Shown here: piece by piece, positions 34,048 through 44,360 of the stretch
Numbering within the stretch: the first letter of the stretch is position 1
Layout of the letters: each line of letters starts with the position of its first letter
Assembly: GCA_017591395.1 (NCBI GenBank)
Contig: WEDG01005632.1
Coordinates: forward strand, 21,424 to 85,423
Direction: 5' to 3'
Origin: Schistocephalus solidus
Taxonomy: Eukaryota; Platyhelminthes; Cestoda; Diphyllobothriidea; Diphyllobothriidae
Length of the DNA: 64,000 bases
Made by a program: the position numbers and the translations under genes
The notes under the pieces: generated by a model
Database searches by the model: none
What the model was told of the DNA's origin: nothing
Seen by the model: only the letters and a program-made list of their open reading frames with translations

Positions 34048-34896
34048 TTGTATATTTAAGGCCCAGAGGGCCCCATCATTACAAACTTAGTATCATGGTT
34101 TAAAAAAATACAAAGTGGATAATTGCTGCACTATATGAGCATCCATATGAACAGCAGAAATGAGTAGTATGGTAAACATATCCGATTCAAAAAGATTTGC
34201 CATTTATAAAACAAAAGTCAACAATCGTTGGCATATACGGTGAACTCGAAAAGAAGCAGTGAAAAAAAAAACTCCTAGGGTTAAATCGGAGGCGGAGTTC
34301 GGCGAGCCGCCAATTTAAAAAAATAGGAGAAAAACTGCTTCACTAAAAATTAATAGCTAAAATGCAATGGGATAGTATTGTGATGTTGCTGACTGCGTAT
34401 GAGGGTTCGGGACGCTCCTTGTCGGGTGAGAGGTAATATAGCAGTCAGAGCTACTGTTTATAAACACCAGTGGAGGTGAGAGAGGACGAACTCATCGTAG
34501 ACAACATGGTCAAAACGAAGAGGGGACACTAGAGGTTACGAGATCATCATCGAGATGCGACCTTGCTGACTGTAGTGTAGAAACAACGATATCATGGTCT
34601 GAGCTCCCATGTGGGCCTAATGATGACACTGTCAAAGGCAGGCAACCTCTGCAGAAGATAAGATCAAGTATATATGATCCTCTGGTAGGGAAGTCAACAA
34701 CCTGGGTCCACATGCCAATATTTATGGCCTCGAGAAAGTCCTCGAACTTTCTGGGGCCGGAGAGGACCGGAAACCAGCGAATTTCGGGAAGGTTGAAATC
34801 ACCTGCAAATAAGCAATACTTAAAATTTAAGTCAACTGCGGCATGGAATGCTTGTGAGAGACAAAGATCAAAATCCTCACTGCTATTGGGCGGGTG
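34048..34896 (-). mobile_element. Family C LINE-derived non-autonomous element, left copy
   Basis: Minus strand. It starts inside the endonuclease at the P-P-N-x-S-E-D segment (34896), passes GDFNLPEI and TQVVDFPTRGSYILDLIFC, reaches SSDHDIVVSTLQ (near 34570) and then runs directly into a 3' tail (DDDLVTSSVPSSFRPCCLR, stop, UTR with U-loop hairpin, GGGCCCTCTGGGCCTTAAAT-type end, TTA units). The entire RT is missing. The tail is repeated in inverse at 39880-40416 with about 85-90% identity by eye. Confidence 0.78.
34253..34341 (-). promoter_or_regulatory. U-loop hairpin (ENE-like), left family C copy
   Basis: In the sense RNA (minus strand): GAAGCAGU (34341-34334), four U, CUCCUA (34329-34324 region), an apical part including GGCGG against CCGCC, UAGGAG (34277-34272), ten U, C, ACUGCUUC (34260-34253). 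The outer stem is 8 bp and the middle stem 6 bp, both perfect, with U tracts on both sides between them. The resemblance is to ENE elements. Function is inferred. Confidence 0.55.
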
Positions 34897-35135
34897 CGTT
34901 GTTTGAAATTGGTTTCAAATTTCAAGTACCTCGAGCCTACGAGTTTTTAGTTTCTACCCCAATGTAGAAGACACGGTGCTGGAAAAATATTAAAGAATTG
35001 TCTTTATATTCCTCTGAATTTGTAAATTGCGACTTTAACCCTCGATCTTTGCTGCTTTCTGAAACTCACGTGGGCTGTGTGCTCCCTGCATCTGCTCGCA
35101 ATCGCGGAAGGAGCTCAAACCAAAGGCTGAGTCCT
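34897..35135 (+). repeat. Repeat B, left copy (inverted relative to 42029-42266)
   Basis: About 239 bp, from CGTTGTTTGAAATTGG to GGCTGAGTC. Its reverse complement is at 42029-42266, with about 90% identity by eye. Both copies end at the same CAAACAACG/CGTTGTTTG boundary although their flanks differ, so it is a discrete unit. No TG...CA ends and no terminal inverted repeat are visible. The class is unknown. Confidence 0.78.
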
Positions 35136-35243
35136 TATATTTTCATATTCTTATTGTTGAATATCCTAACTGACTCTCTGTTAATTTTGTGGCAATTATA
35201 ACATGCAAAACTCAAGTTCCATAAGTTTGTTGTCACAAAAAAT

Positions 35244-36299
35244 TTGTTCACGACCTCTACTCACTTGGCCATATTGACAGGGGATCTTGTTAAGCAATTT
35301 AATGGACAAGCAGAAAACAATTGTAACTATCCTTATTCTGTTATTTGTTCACCTCCCGCTAAACGGGGTAAAAGTTCATTAAGCTTAACTAATGTAGCTT
35401 ATGAAGACAAAACATGTATGGGGAGTTTCGGCCTCCAGCAGAAATTATCAGGGATGGAACAGGAAATAAGCAATCTAAGACAAGAAATAGATTACTTAAA
35501 AAAAAATCTATATCTTGCCCAACTGCTTAAACAGCTCCTGTTCGTAATAAACCTACCACTAAGTAAAATTCGTATTCATATATAGTTTGGATCAGTTCTC
35601 TCTATACTGGGGAACTTATTCGACGGTGACATCTCTGCTCTTCCCTCTCAGGAATGTCAGCGTCTGGATTCTCTCGTTCATTTGGTTGCCAGTGAAACAC
35701 CAGACCGACAGAAACGAAATTATAATTTTCTTTTAAAAAAAGTTTCCCGGGACAGACGACCCATTGACGTTGCCGTAGACTTCCTGTACTCGTGCGGTTT
35801 CAACTACAAAATAGCGGAAGCCAAACGCCTCTCCTCACGTAGCAAAAATCCACCAATATTAGTCTCCCTTTTTTCACCAATCGAGTTGGACTCCATTTTT
35901 GCACAACGAGGTCACATTTCTCGTTATCTAGAGGTAGCAAAAAGTTTCCTTTGTCGGGATCTTACACCGATGGAGCAAAGGAATGTGTCTATCCTCTTGC
36001 ATAGGACTTCGGCCTCTCAATCCATTATCCATAAGTCTGGTCATGGCTATGCAAACCATAACGAGATGGTTCAGCAATCTCCTATAGTGCCCGGTTCAAA
36101 AACCACCTTAACTTCAACTCCCGCTCTTCTTGCAACGAATCCATTAACGCCTTCTTCCTGGCGAAAAGGAATTTCCAACGCAGTAGCTATCACCCATGTC
36201 GTAAGCCCACCTTTAATGCCAGTTACTCCATCTAAAGTGCCAAGACCGACTGCTTCTCCGTTTCAATGTAGTTTTCCTTGTATTCATACTGTTGACTGA
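35244..36299 (+). pseudogene. Family B ORF1 (coiled coil plus RNA-binding region)
   Basis: First frame 35244-35585: PPAKRGKSSLSLTNVAYEDK and then a coiled coil, LSGMEQEISNLRQEIDYLKK (about residues 69-88). After a break, 35682-36299 has KRNYNFLLKKVSRDRRPIDV, EAKRLSSRSKNPPILVSLFS and YLEVAKSFLCRDLTPMEQRN, the layout of a LINE RRM-like domain, then a Pro/Ser/Thr-rich tail. The PAKR-x-KS...YED motif before the coiled coil is shared with family A ORF1. Two frames and a stop near 35583 break it. Confidence 0.7.
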
Positions 36300-36691
36300 G
36301 TCAACAAAACTGGGTCAAGTCCACCTCATTCCCATTCCACGCTATCCACTCCGGTCTCAGCTGTCCAATCTATTAAACTTATCAATAACCTGGGCAAGTC
36401 AAAGTTTGCTCCAAACTTAAGTTCCAAAAAGAAAAAAACGTTATTAAAGTTGTGAAACCTCCTAACCCTCCAGCATCTAACATACATACCCAAAATTTCC
36501 TTAGCAACTATCCCACCTAATCAACTTCTCAGGCTCCCCCATTATTTAACACTTCTCTTACGGTAACAGTTTTCCAAAACAATTTGTTCAATTTTCAAAT
36601 CTTATTCTCCCCCCATATTATTCCAATATTCCTCAAAATCCTATTTTAATGCCTACCATTTTCGCTAACGCAGAAAATAGCCTTCCTCTCA

Positions 36692-39657
36692 ATGGATACC
36701 ACCCAAACATGTTTCGCTACAATAATCCTAATTAAGTTATCAGTAACAGCAGTAACACCACTAAGTCTTCCTTTTTTTATAAGAAACGATAACCCTAGTT
36801 TGGATACTCAAATTACGCTTGATGTTATATTACTTAATGCTAGATCTGTTTTAAATAAGATGGCCCAACTAAGAGCCATTGCTTTCGAGTTAATGCCCGA
36901 TGTTTTATGTGTAAGTGAATCTTGGACCCATCCCTTAATTTCTGACTCTTTGCTTGTCATATACCAGTATGATCTCTACCGTCAAGACTGCATTAGCAAG
37001 CGTGGTGGTGGTTGTCTTCTCTATATTAAAGCTTCATTTAAGCAATTCCCATTTAATCTAGATGATACGTCATTCTCTGGTAATTACTGCTACGCATCCA
37101 TTATCCTGCCGCCCTGGCAAAAGGTGATTCTCGGATGTATTAACAAACCGCCTATTTCATCATCTGATGATGATGCAAAACTTCGTAAAATTTTTAAATT
37201 GATTTCGGAGTCCAATTTTAACATTAAAATAATTGCTGGGGATTTCAATTTTCCTGAAATTGACTGGATTTCAAACTTTTGTCCACCCAGATTTCAGCCT
37301 TACCTCGATACCATTAATTTTTATAATTGGTCCCAGCTTGTCCGTTCTTCAACGAGAGACAAGCATATTTTAGACCTGATTTTCACAAACGACATTGCTT
37401 TTCTCTTCGTTGATTTTAAGCAGGGCCTCTTCAGAAGTGAACATACACTAATTCGCTGTTGCCTTCCGATTGTCTCATCGAAAAAGGCTAGTGCCGTTCG
37501 TACCTATCATGCTTTCGACCTCGCAGATACGAGCTTAATTAGTTACATTTTGGACTCATTGGACTGGCAGCATCTCTCCTACATGAACGACGCAGCAAGT
37601 CTTTGTGACTTCATGTTAGGCGTTTCGAATAACATCCTGGAGCTTGTGCCAACCAAAATAGTCAGGCCCTTAGTCTCAGAATCCACCGTTCCTCACTTTC
37701 TTTTTTCCACGACTAAAGAAATTGAAGAAACATTTGAAAGATCAATATACTAGTTCGTTATCTGTACATCTAAGGATCGCAGAGATTTTTGAATTAGCCT
37801 CTAAGATTTGTCTTGCATTTGACAGACAGAGGGAATCTTGCACACTCAGTGAACCAAACTCTGCAAAATCTGTTGCTCAACTGTTCCGCCGTCGATCCTC
37901 CTCTAAACGAGGTTATGAAATTCCTCCATTACTAAACGAAGACAAGAACTTCGTTCTCGAAGACTCTGACAAGGCAGAACTGTTAAGTGCGTTCTTTGCA
38001 AATCATCTAACGATGGAATCTGAACCGGTTCTGACGTTTCAGGCGTCCTCATTGAATGTTATCAGCACTATTGATTTCTCCTTAGAACTAATTCGTAAGC
38101 AAATAATTCGTCTAAAAAACTCACAATCTTCGGTGGCTGACGGTATTCCGAACTCAGTTATTAAGAGAGTGCCGAGCTTCCCCCGATTGCTTAGCCATAT
38201 ATTCTCAGTTTATCTTTTAAACGGATTCTTTCCTGACTCATGAGAGACATCTATTATTCTTCCTGTCTTCAAGTCGGGATCTCGTTCGGACGTAAATAAT
38301 TATTAAGGCGTTCACAAAACCCCGGCTCTAGCAAAAATTCTTGAAAAATTATTTTTTTATAAAATTCTCGACTTTTGCCTAGAAACTAAACTCTTAAGCG
38401 ACTCGCAATATGGTTTTCTACCTGGGAGATCATGCGAAGTGTGTCACTTAGCTTTTATTAACCTCGTCACTTCCCTTCGTAATGAGCAGCAGTCAGTAGT
38501 TGTGATCTACTTTGACTTGAGCAAAGCCTTTGACAAGGTACCGCACAGACGTCTTCTGGTGAAACTGGAAGCCCTCGGCATCCGGCCTCCTCTCCTTGAC
38601 TTCATTGGTTCCTACTTGTCTAACCGCAGCCAGAAGGTCTTAGTAGGTAATAGCTATTCGACGCCCTAGCCAATCACGAGTGGCGTTTTTCAAGGCACCG
38701 TTCTAGGTCCCCTTCTCTTCATTCTGTACATTAACGAAATTTCAACTTTACTCAAAAATTCACAAAATTTCGTTTACGCTGACGATCCTAAGTGCATTTA
38801 TTCATTTTCTAAAGACTGCCAATAGTTGCGTTGATAAAATCAACTCTGATCTACTTATGCTCTCACGTTGGAGCTGTACTTGGCAGATGGAATTTTCTCC
38901 ATCCAAGAGCAGTGTCATGTGTTTTGGCCCCGCCAAGCTTCCTGGACCCCTCGTATTTCAAAATAGTACACTTTTAGAACGATCAACCAAAAAAAGACTT
39001 AGGTCTAAGTTACACGAATAAGCTAGCATTATCGCCTCATGCAGATCGAATTTCTGCAAAGGCTGCACAGATATGTGGTTTTATATCACATAATTTCTAC
39101 CTTCCGGAAATAAAGTTAAACCTATACCGCATGTTTGTTCTTCTTATCCTAGAATACTGCTGTCCCCTCTTTGGGCTGATGAACGCCTCTGACCGCACTA
39201 AGATTGAAAAAATTCAGAGGGTTTTTACCCGAAGACTATTTTCTCTTCCTGGATCCAGTATCTCTTACACGGATAGATTCCAGTTAGCAAACGTTAAATT
39301 GCTGTGGGTTAGAAGACTCAAAGCCAGTCTCTGCTTCCTCTTTCGCGTTAACTCTAGCCCAAATCTCCCTCGAATTAACGCTCTCACTCCGGTAGATCGA
39401 CCCTATGCCACTCGTAATTCCTCCATGATCATTTTGCATCCCCTTAGCTCCACAACTTACCGGTCTCAGTTTTTTGCCTCCAAATATGCTTTTATATGGA
39501 ATAATCCTCCACTGAAAATAAGTTGTCGTCTACATTAGCTATTTCCAAAACCAAATTATGCAAACATTTAACTTCGGAAGATATAAAGTCCTTATTGTCT
39601 GTTTCCTTAACAAACTCACAGTTTTTGGATTTTGAAAAGGGTCCTCCTGGTATTTGA
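36692..39657 (+). pseudogene. Family B ORF2 (endonuclease, RT, C-terminal domain)
   Basis: Endonuclease 36692-37753, intact over 353 codons: LNARSVLNKMAQLRAIAFEL, CVSESWTHP, RQDCISKRGGGCLLYIKAS, IIAGDFNFPEIDW (catalytic D, N), RDKHILDLIFTND and SEHTLIRC (final H). RT: SQSSVADGIPNSVIKR (37722-38243), QYGFLPGRSCEVCHLAF and VIYFDLSKAFDKVPHRR (motif A, 38439-38669), SGVFQGTVLGPLLFILYINE (B) and FVYADDPKC (C, near 38770). C-terminal part: CPLFGLMNASDRTKIEKIQR and VRRLKASLCFLFRVN (39131-39538), ending SQFLDFEKGPPGI. Stops lie near 37752, 38241 and 38668, with a frameshift near 38820. Confidence 0.87.
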
Positions 39658-39699
39658 GGCAGCTCCCTTGATATTATATTGGTCTCTAATTATATTTCC

Positions 39700-40430
39700 A
39701 TCATCCTCTGCAGAGTCAATCTTTGCATTTCCTTGTTCTTTTCCCTCCTTTTAAACAAGCATTGCCAACTCTTGACAACCTTGATACTTTCCTCCGAATT
39801 TGCAACCTTGACGATAGTCTCCAGGTTCTGTTGATGATCGAGGCGGATTCTGATGGTTTCTCCTCTTTGGTGATGGACTATGCAGTCAGCAAGGTCACAT
39901 CTGGATGATGATCTCGTGACCTCTACTGTCCCCTCTTCGTTTCGACCATGTTGTCTACGATGAGTTCGTCCTCTCTCACCTCCCCTGGTGTTTATAAACA
40001 GTAGCTCTGCCTGCTATATTATCTCTCACCCGACAAGGAGCGTTCCGAACCCTCATACGTTGTCAGCAACATAACAATACTATCTCATTGCATTTAGCTA
40101 TTAATTTTTCAGTGAAGCAGTTTTTTTCTCCTTTTTTTTAAAATTGGTGGCTCGCCAAACTCCGCCTCCGATTTAACCCTAGGAGTTTTTTTTACTGCTT
40201 CTTTTCAAGTTCACCGTATATGCCAAAAATTGTTGACTTTTGTTTTAAAATTGGCAAATCGTTTTGAATCAGATATGTTTACCATACAACTCATTTCTGC
40301 TGTTCATATGAATGCTCACATAGTGCATCAACTATCCACTTTGTATTTATTTAAACCACGGTACTAAGTTTGTAATGATGGGGCCCTCTGGGCCTTAAAT
40401 AAACAATTTATTTATTAATTTATTTATAGC
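39700..40430 (+). mobile_element. Family C LINE-derived element, right copy
   Basis: Plus strand. A badly decayed endonuclease end (39720-39905) joins the same tail as the left copy at CAGTCAGCAAGGTC...GATGATGATCTCG, then U-loop hairpin, TAATGATGGGGCCCTCTGGG and a TTTA-type tail near 40395-40430. It sits directly downstream of family B ORF2, so it either inserted there or supplies that element's 3' end. Confidence 0.7.
40114..40201 (+). promoter_or_regulatory. U-loop hairpin (ENE-like), right family C copy
   Basis: Plus-strand RNA: GAAGCAGU (40114-40121), six U (40122-40127), CUCC (40128-40131), an apical part with the small hairpin UUGGUG-GCU-CGCCAA (40144-40158), GGAG (40182-40185), eight U (40186-40193), ACUGCUUC (40194-40201). 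The outer stem is 8 perfect bp. It lies about 200 nt before the 3' end. Function is inferred. Confidence 0.6.
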
Positions 40431-40451
40431 TTCTTCAAGCTTACATAAAAG

Positions 40452-41960
40452 TCAGATTAAACATATCGCGATTGCTGGACCCGGTAAACCAGAGGAATTT
40501 TCGCTACTTCCGAAGGGAGCCCCATCTAGTCCTTGCACCACTCCACCAGTACTTAGTTCGGGTAGCATCAGCAGTAATCTGGCTTTACCGCCCATCGCTA
40601 CATCACTGGTAGACGTTGCACCAACATGCGATGTTGAAGAGGTTGGCGAGTTTGTAAGGCCAAAGAAGAAAAGGTCTAAGAAGAACAAGTAATGCAGAGA
40701 TTTGGCTACAGCCTGCCCAACACCCGGTTCATCTGGACCTATCAGGCAAAGTAAACTGGTTACCAGTACTCACTCAGCTGAAGGATCTGAGTTACGAACG
40801 GTCCCTCGATTGAGTCGTACATAGAATGTAGTCATTCAACGTGTCCCATAGACAGCTTCAATTATTCCAAAGGAGCGCGTTAAACATGACTTGGAACTCC
40901 TTAAATTGTATGCAAAAACGCTGCTAACGGACGGCGAGTCCATTCGCATTCTCAAGGCGTATAGAATAGGGAAGGCTCTGTCTACACCCGATTCAAATCC
41001 TCGACCAAGACCTCTTAAAATCATCTTGGAAAACGAAGCACAGGCACAGCTTCTGCTGCAGAGAAAATCAACCCTGCGGGGTCCGCATTCTGAAGCGTTT
41101 TCTCAACCGGAATATGGGTTGAAAGAGCGATTTAAAATGCGACAGCTAATAATAGAACTGAAAACACGAAAGACCAATGGCGAGGCAAATCTTAAAATAA
41201 GGAATGGACTGATAGTTTAAGTGAAAAGAGCATTTCTTTGGCCGAAGGCAGTCACCCTGACAGCCTAACTGTCCCGTTTCAAAAACCAAAAACGTGCCCA
41301 CTTAAACAAATCCTCCTCAACGCCAGATCTCTGCTTAATAAGATGCCTTTGCTCCAGACTCTGGTTTTCATCCACCGCCCCGACATTGTAATAGTTACAG
41401 AGACATGGGCAAGACCCTCTGTATCCGACTCCGAATTCTCTATTCTAGGCTACGCTTACATTCGTAAAGATCGACACGAGGGCCGTGGTGGAGGAAGCTG
41501 TATCTATGTTAGGCAACCACTTACATCGTTTCCATTGAACTATCGCCAATTTACCGTGGTAGAGGAGAGCTGTTGGCTCCGAGTAGTTCTAAATGATAAC
41601 TACTCTTTACTCGTTGGAAGTGTGTATCGCCCACCCAATGCCAGCGAGGATTACGATCTTTGTCTCTCGCTGGCATTTCACGCTGCAGCTGACTTAAATC
41701 TGAAGTACTGCTCGATTGCAGGTGACTTCAATCTTCCTGAAGTTCTCTGGTTTCCAACTTTCGGTCCTGCAAAGTTCGAAGACCTACTTGAGGCCATTGA
41801 TATAGGCATGTGGGACCAAGTAGTTGATTTCCCATCCGAGGATCAAACATACTTGATCTTATTTTTTGTAGAGGTTATCAGCCATTGTCAGTGTCACCTT
41901 TAGATCCACTTGGGAATTCTGATCATACTATAGTTCTTTCTACACTAGAACTAGAGGCTG
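40452..41960 (+). mobile_element. Family C LINE, ORF1 end and endonuclease
   Basis: Plus strand. A Ser/Pro-rich segment ends in RPKKKRSKKNK and a stop (40690). ORF1 RRM-like domain follows at about 40850-41220: HDLELLKLYAKTLLTDGESI, ILKAYRIGKALS, RPRPLKIILENEAQAQLLLQ and LIIELKTRKTNGEANLKIRN. Endonuclease at 41238-41903: LLNARSLLNKMPLLQTLVF, VTETWARPSVSDSEFSILGY, GRGGGSCIYVR, GSVYRPPNASEDYDL and IAGDFNLPEVLWF (catalytic D, N). A frameshift near 41860 is followed by GNSDHTIVLSTLELEAAETF. The element is cut at about 41960, where a short tandem repeat and repeat B begin. RT is absent. Confidence 0.8.
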
Positions 41961-41996
41961 CTGAAACGTTTTCCAAAAAAATATTGCTTTTTCTGT

Positions 41997-42035
41997 GGAC
42001 TCAGCCGAGGACTCCGAGGACTTCCGAGGACTCAG
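41997..42035. repeat. Short tandem repeat
   Basis: Three to four imperfect units of about 10-11 bp (CCGAGGACTC / CCGAGGACTTC) at the junction of family C endonuclease and repeat B. Confidence 0.75.
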
Positions 42036-42266
42036 CCTTTGGTTTGAGCCTCTTTCGTGATTGAGAGCAGATGCAGGGAGCATACAGCCGGCGTGAGTTT
42101 TCAGAAAGCAGCAAAGATCGAGGGTCAAAGTCGCAATTTACAAACTCAGAGGAATATAAAGGCAATTCTTTAATAATTTTCCAGCACCGTGTCTTCTACA
42201 CTGAGGTAGAGACTAAAAACTCGTAGGCTCGAGGTAATTGAAATTCGAAACTAATTTCAAACAACG
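42029..42266 (-). repeat. Repeat B, right copy
   Basis: Inverted partner of 34897-35135. It ends at ...CAAACAACG. The plus-strand sequence here equals the minus strand of the left copy. Confidence 0.78.
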
Positions 42267-42309
42267 TGCCTACCATGATTGTCAATCCGTTCGCTTCGCA
42301 ATTCACAGT

Positions 42310-42725
42310 TGCCAAATTTCTTTTGCCAAGGCTAAAGAAATTGAGGATTCAATTAAAAGATTAATCTACTATTTCGTAATCTGTGTATCTAAGGATTGCA
42401 GAGATTTTTGAATTAGCCTCTAAGATTCAACTTGGGCGTGACAGACAGATGGAATCATATGTACTCAGCGAGGCAAACTCTGCAAAATATGTTTCTCAAC
42501 TGTGCCGCCATCGATCCTCGTCCAAACGAGGTTATGAAATTCCTCCATTAATAAATTAAGACAATAAATTCCTTCTGAAAGACTCTGACAAGGCCAAATT
42601 GTTTAGTGCGTTCATTGCAAATCATCTTACGTTGGAATCTTAACCTGTTTCAACTTTTCAGCCATTCTTATTAAATGTTATCAGAACCTTTTATATTGTC
42701 CTCGAATTATTTCGTAAGCCGTTGG
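42310..42725 (+). mobile_element. Family B LINE fragment (linker before RT)
   Basis: Corresponds closely to 37700-38100 of the near full-length copy: LRIAEIFELASKIQLGRDRQ, HRSSSKRGYEIPPLIN, KDSDKAKLFSAFIANHLTLE. Several stops and one frameshift. Cut at about 42725. Confidence 0.8.
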
Positions 42726-43038
42726 ACCGCAGAAAGTTTTCCTTCAGAATATGTGTATTTTGAACTCTGAACTGGGTACTAAGCAAAACACCTGCCGGTG
42801 ACTACATTTCTTATTTTAAAAGAAGGTTTGGTAGCATAATATTTAAAAAGCATGAACCTCACCCCATGAGTACTTCAAGCAACTCTTTTATATATATTCA
42901 GGCTCTATTTTCCTTTAACTTTGATCCGGGACAACTCATTTGATTTAGTGTTACGCTCTGATGCAAACCATTTTAAATGTTAACAACTTCTATTAACTGT
43001 TAATATGAAATGTAAACTTTTTTATTTAAAGGGTTATC
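42726..43038. other. AT-rich spacer, nothing recognised
   Basis: No coding similarity seen. It lies between fragments of families B and D. Confidence 0.45.
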
Positions 43039-44035
43039 ATGGGCATTGGCTATAACCATTCAAATATACAATATACACTTAGACCACTCACATTCACAAT
43101 ATGCTCATCCAAGACATCCAAGAAATTACAACAAAACTTAGATCGCTTGCAAACATGGTGTGATGAGTGGCTGCTGAACCTTAATTTCAACAAATGCCAA
43201 ATCATCCGACTGCGGTCTAGTTACAGAAGGATTATTTGGTGTGAATACCAGTGGTCACCAACTCCAGGAGGAAAATATTCTAAAGGACTTGAGTATACGG
43301 ATAACACTCACTCTCAAACCACCGTCGCACTGTGCGAATAAAGCAAATAAAGCTACGTGTATCTTAGGCGCAATCCGGAGGTCCTTCGTTAATTTTGACG
43401 GAGAGCTTTTTGTGCGCATTTTTGGAACATTTATCCAGCCGGTGTTGGAATATTACGTTCAGGCCTGACGCCCCTGGGCGAAACATGACTACGCTCTGTT
43501 GGAGAAATTTCAACTGATGGCAACGAAACTAGTCAGCAGATTGGAATGCCTACCCTATGAGGACCGACTAGAAAGACTTAAAAATTTCCTCTCTCTTATA
43601 GGCAATTCAGATGGGAAATGATCTTAGTCTTCAAACTGGTCAGAAAAGTTGATTGTGCTCTTCAGGCGGCCGAATGTTTTGAATTGGCAAACATGACAAG
43701 TCTCCGGGGTCACCAATACAAACTGAAAGGAAAACACGCCAAACTTGAAGTGTGGGCCAACTTCTTTTCCCAACGGGTGATTGAAGAATGGAACAAACTG
43801 AAAAACTTTGGTTGTTCAGCCTGAAAGCGTTGCAATTTTTAAAAGAAGACTTGATGAATTTTTACTTGATGGACATATATTTAGTCGAGAGCAATGATCG
43901 ATATACTAAAACGACTATCGCCATGCAACATTTGCATATTTCACTTGCGTCTATCTGTAAATACGGTTTTCAAAGGTTCTGCCTATCTCCCTTATGTAAA
44001 CTGAATTATACTGAAATATTAGACAAAGAGAATTG
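43039..44035 (+). mobile_element. Family D CR1-like LINE, 3' end
   Basis: Plus strand, 5'-truncated after the RT catalytic motifs: LQQNLDRLQTWCDEWLLNLN, LTLKPPSHCANKANKATCI, LGAIRRSFVNFDGELFVRIF, YALLEKFQLMATKLVSRL, LVRKVDCALQAAECFELANM, LRGHQYKLKGKHAKLEVWA and SQRVIEEWNKL, spread over several frames. The 3' UTR from about 43890 (ATCGCCATG, CTATCTCCCTTATGTAAACTGAATTATACTGAA) matches the ends of the minus-strand copies at 62063 and 63553. Confidence 0.82.
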
Positions 44036-44360
44036 ATAGGCCGAAGCTTGCAGTTGCTTACCCATTTCCACATCGATAATTCCTTGTGTAACAGTTTCTG
44101 CGGGCTACCGTTTAGCACTCTTCACTGTTTTTTGTGTTAAATAAAAGCAGTTCATCTTCTTCAAAAGATTAAAGTATTCTATTGACCTTATAGAAAAACC
44201 GCCTTCTTTCTAAAAATGATTAACGTAGCAAACTTAGCTAATCCCAAGTTTGTTTTAATGCATCTAATTGCGTGTAACGCTTTTGGTTTCCCGCTACTAG
44301 TTTCGAGGCGCCGCTGCTTGTGGGGCTTAGCTTCCTCTTTCTGTGTTGCTTCGCATAACA

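Larger units (their letters stand above)
35200..39690 (+). mobile_element. Family B CR1-like LINE, near full length
   Basis: ORF1 (35244-36299), spacer, endonuclease (36692-37753), RT and C-terminal domain to the stop at 39655-39657, on the plus strand. It is followed by the family C tail rather than by a clear family B 3' UTR. Other family B pieces lie at 42310-42725, 57100-57310, 58431-59096, 60176-62047 and 63945-64000. Confidence 0.82.

Noticed and set aside
34897..42266. Inverted repeats considered as LTRs of a retrovirus-like element
   Set aside because: They are inverted, not direct, lack TG...CA ends, and enclose non-LTR elements without gag, protease or integrase.
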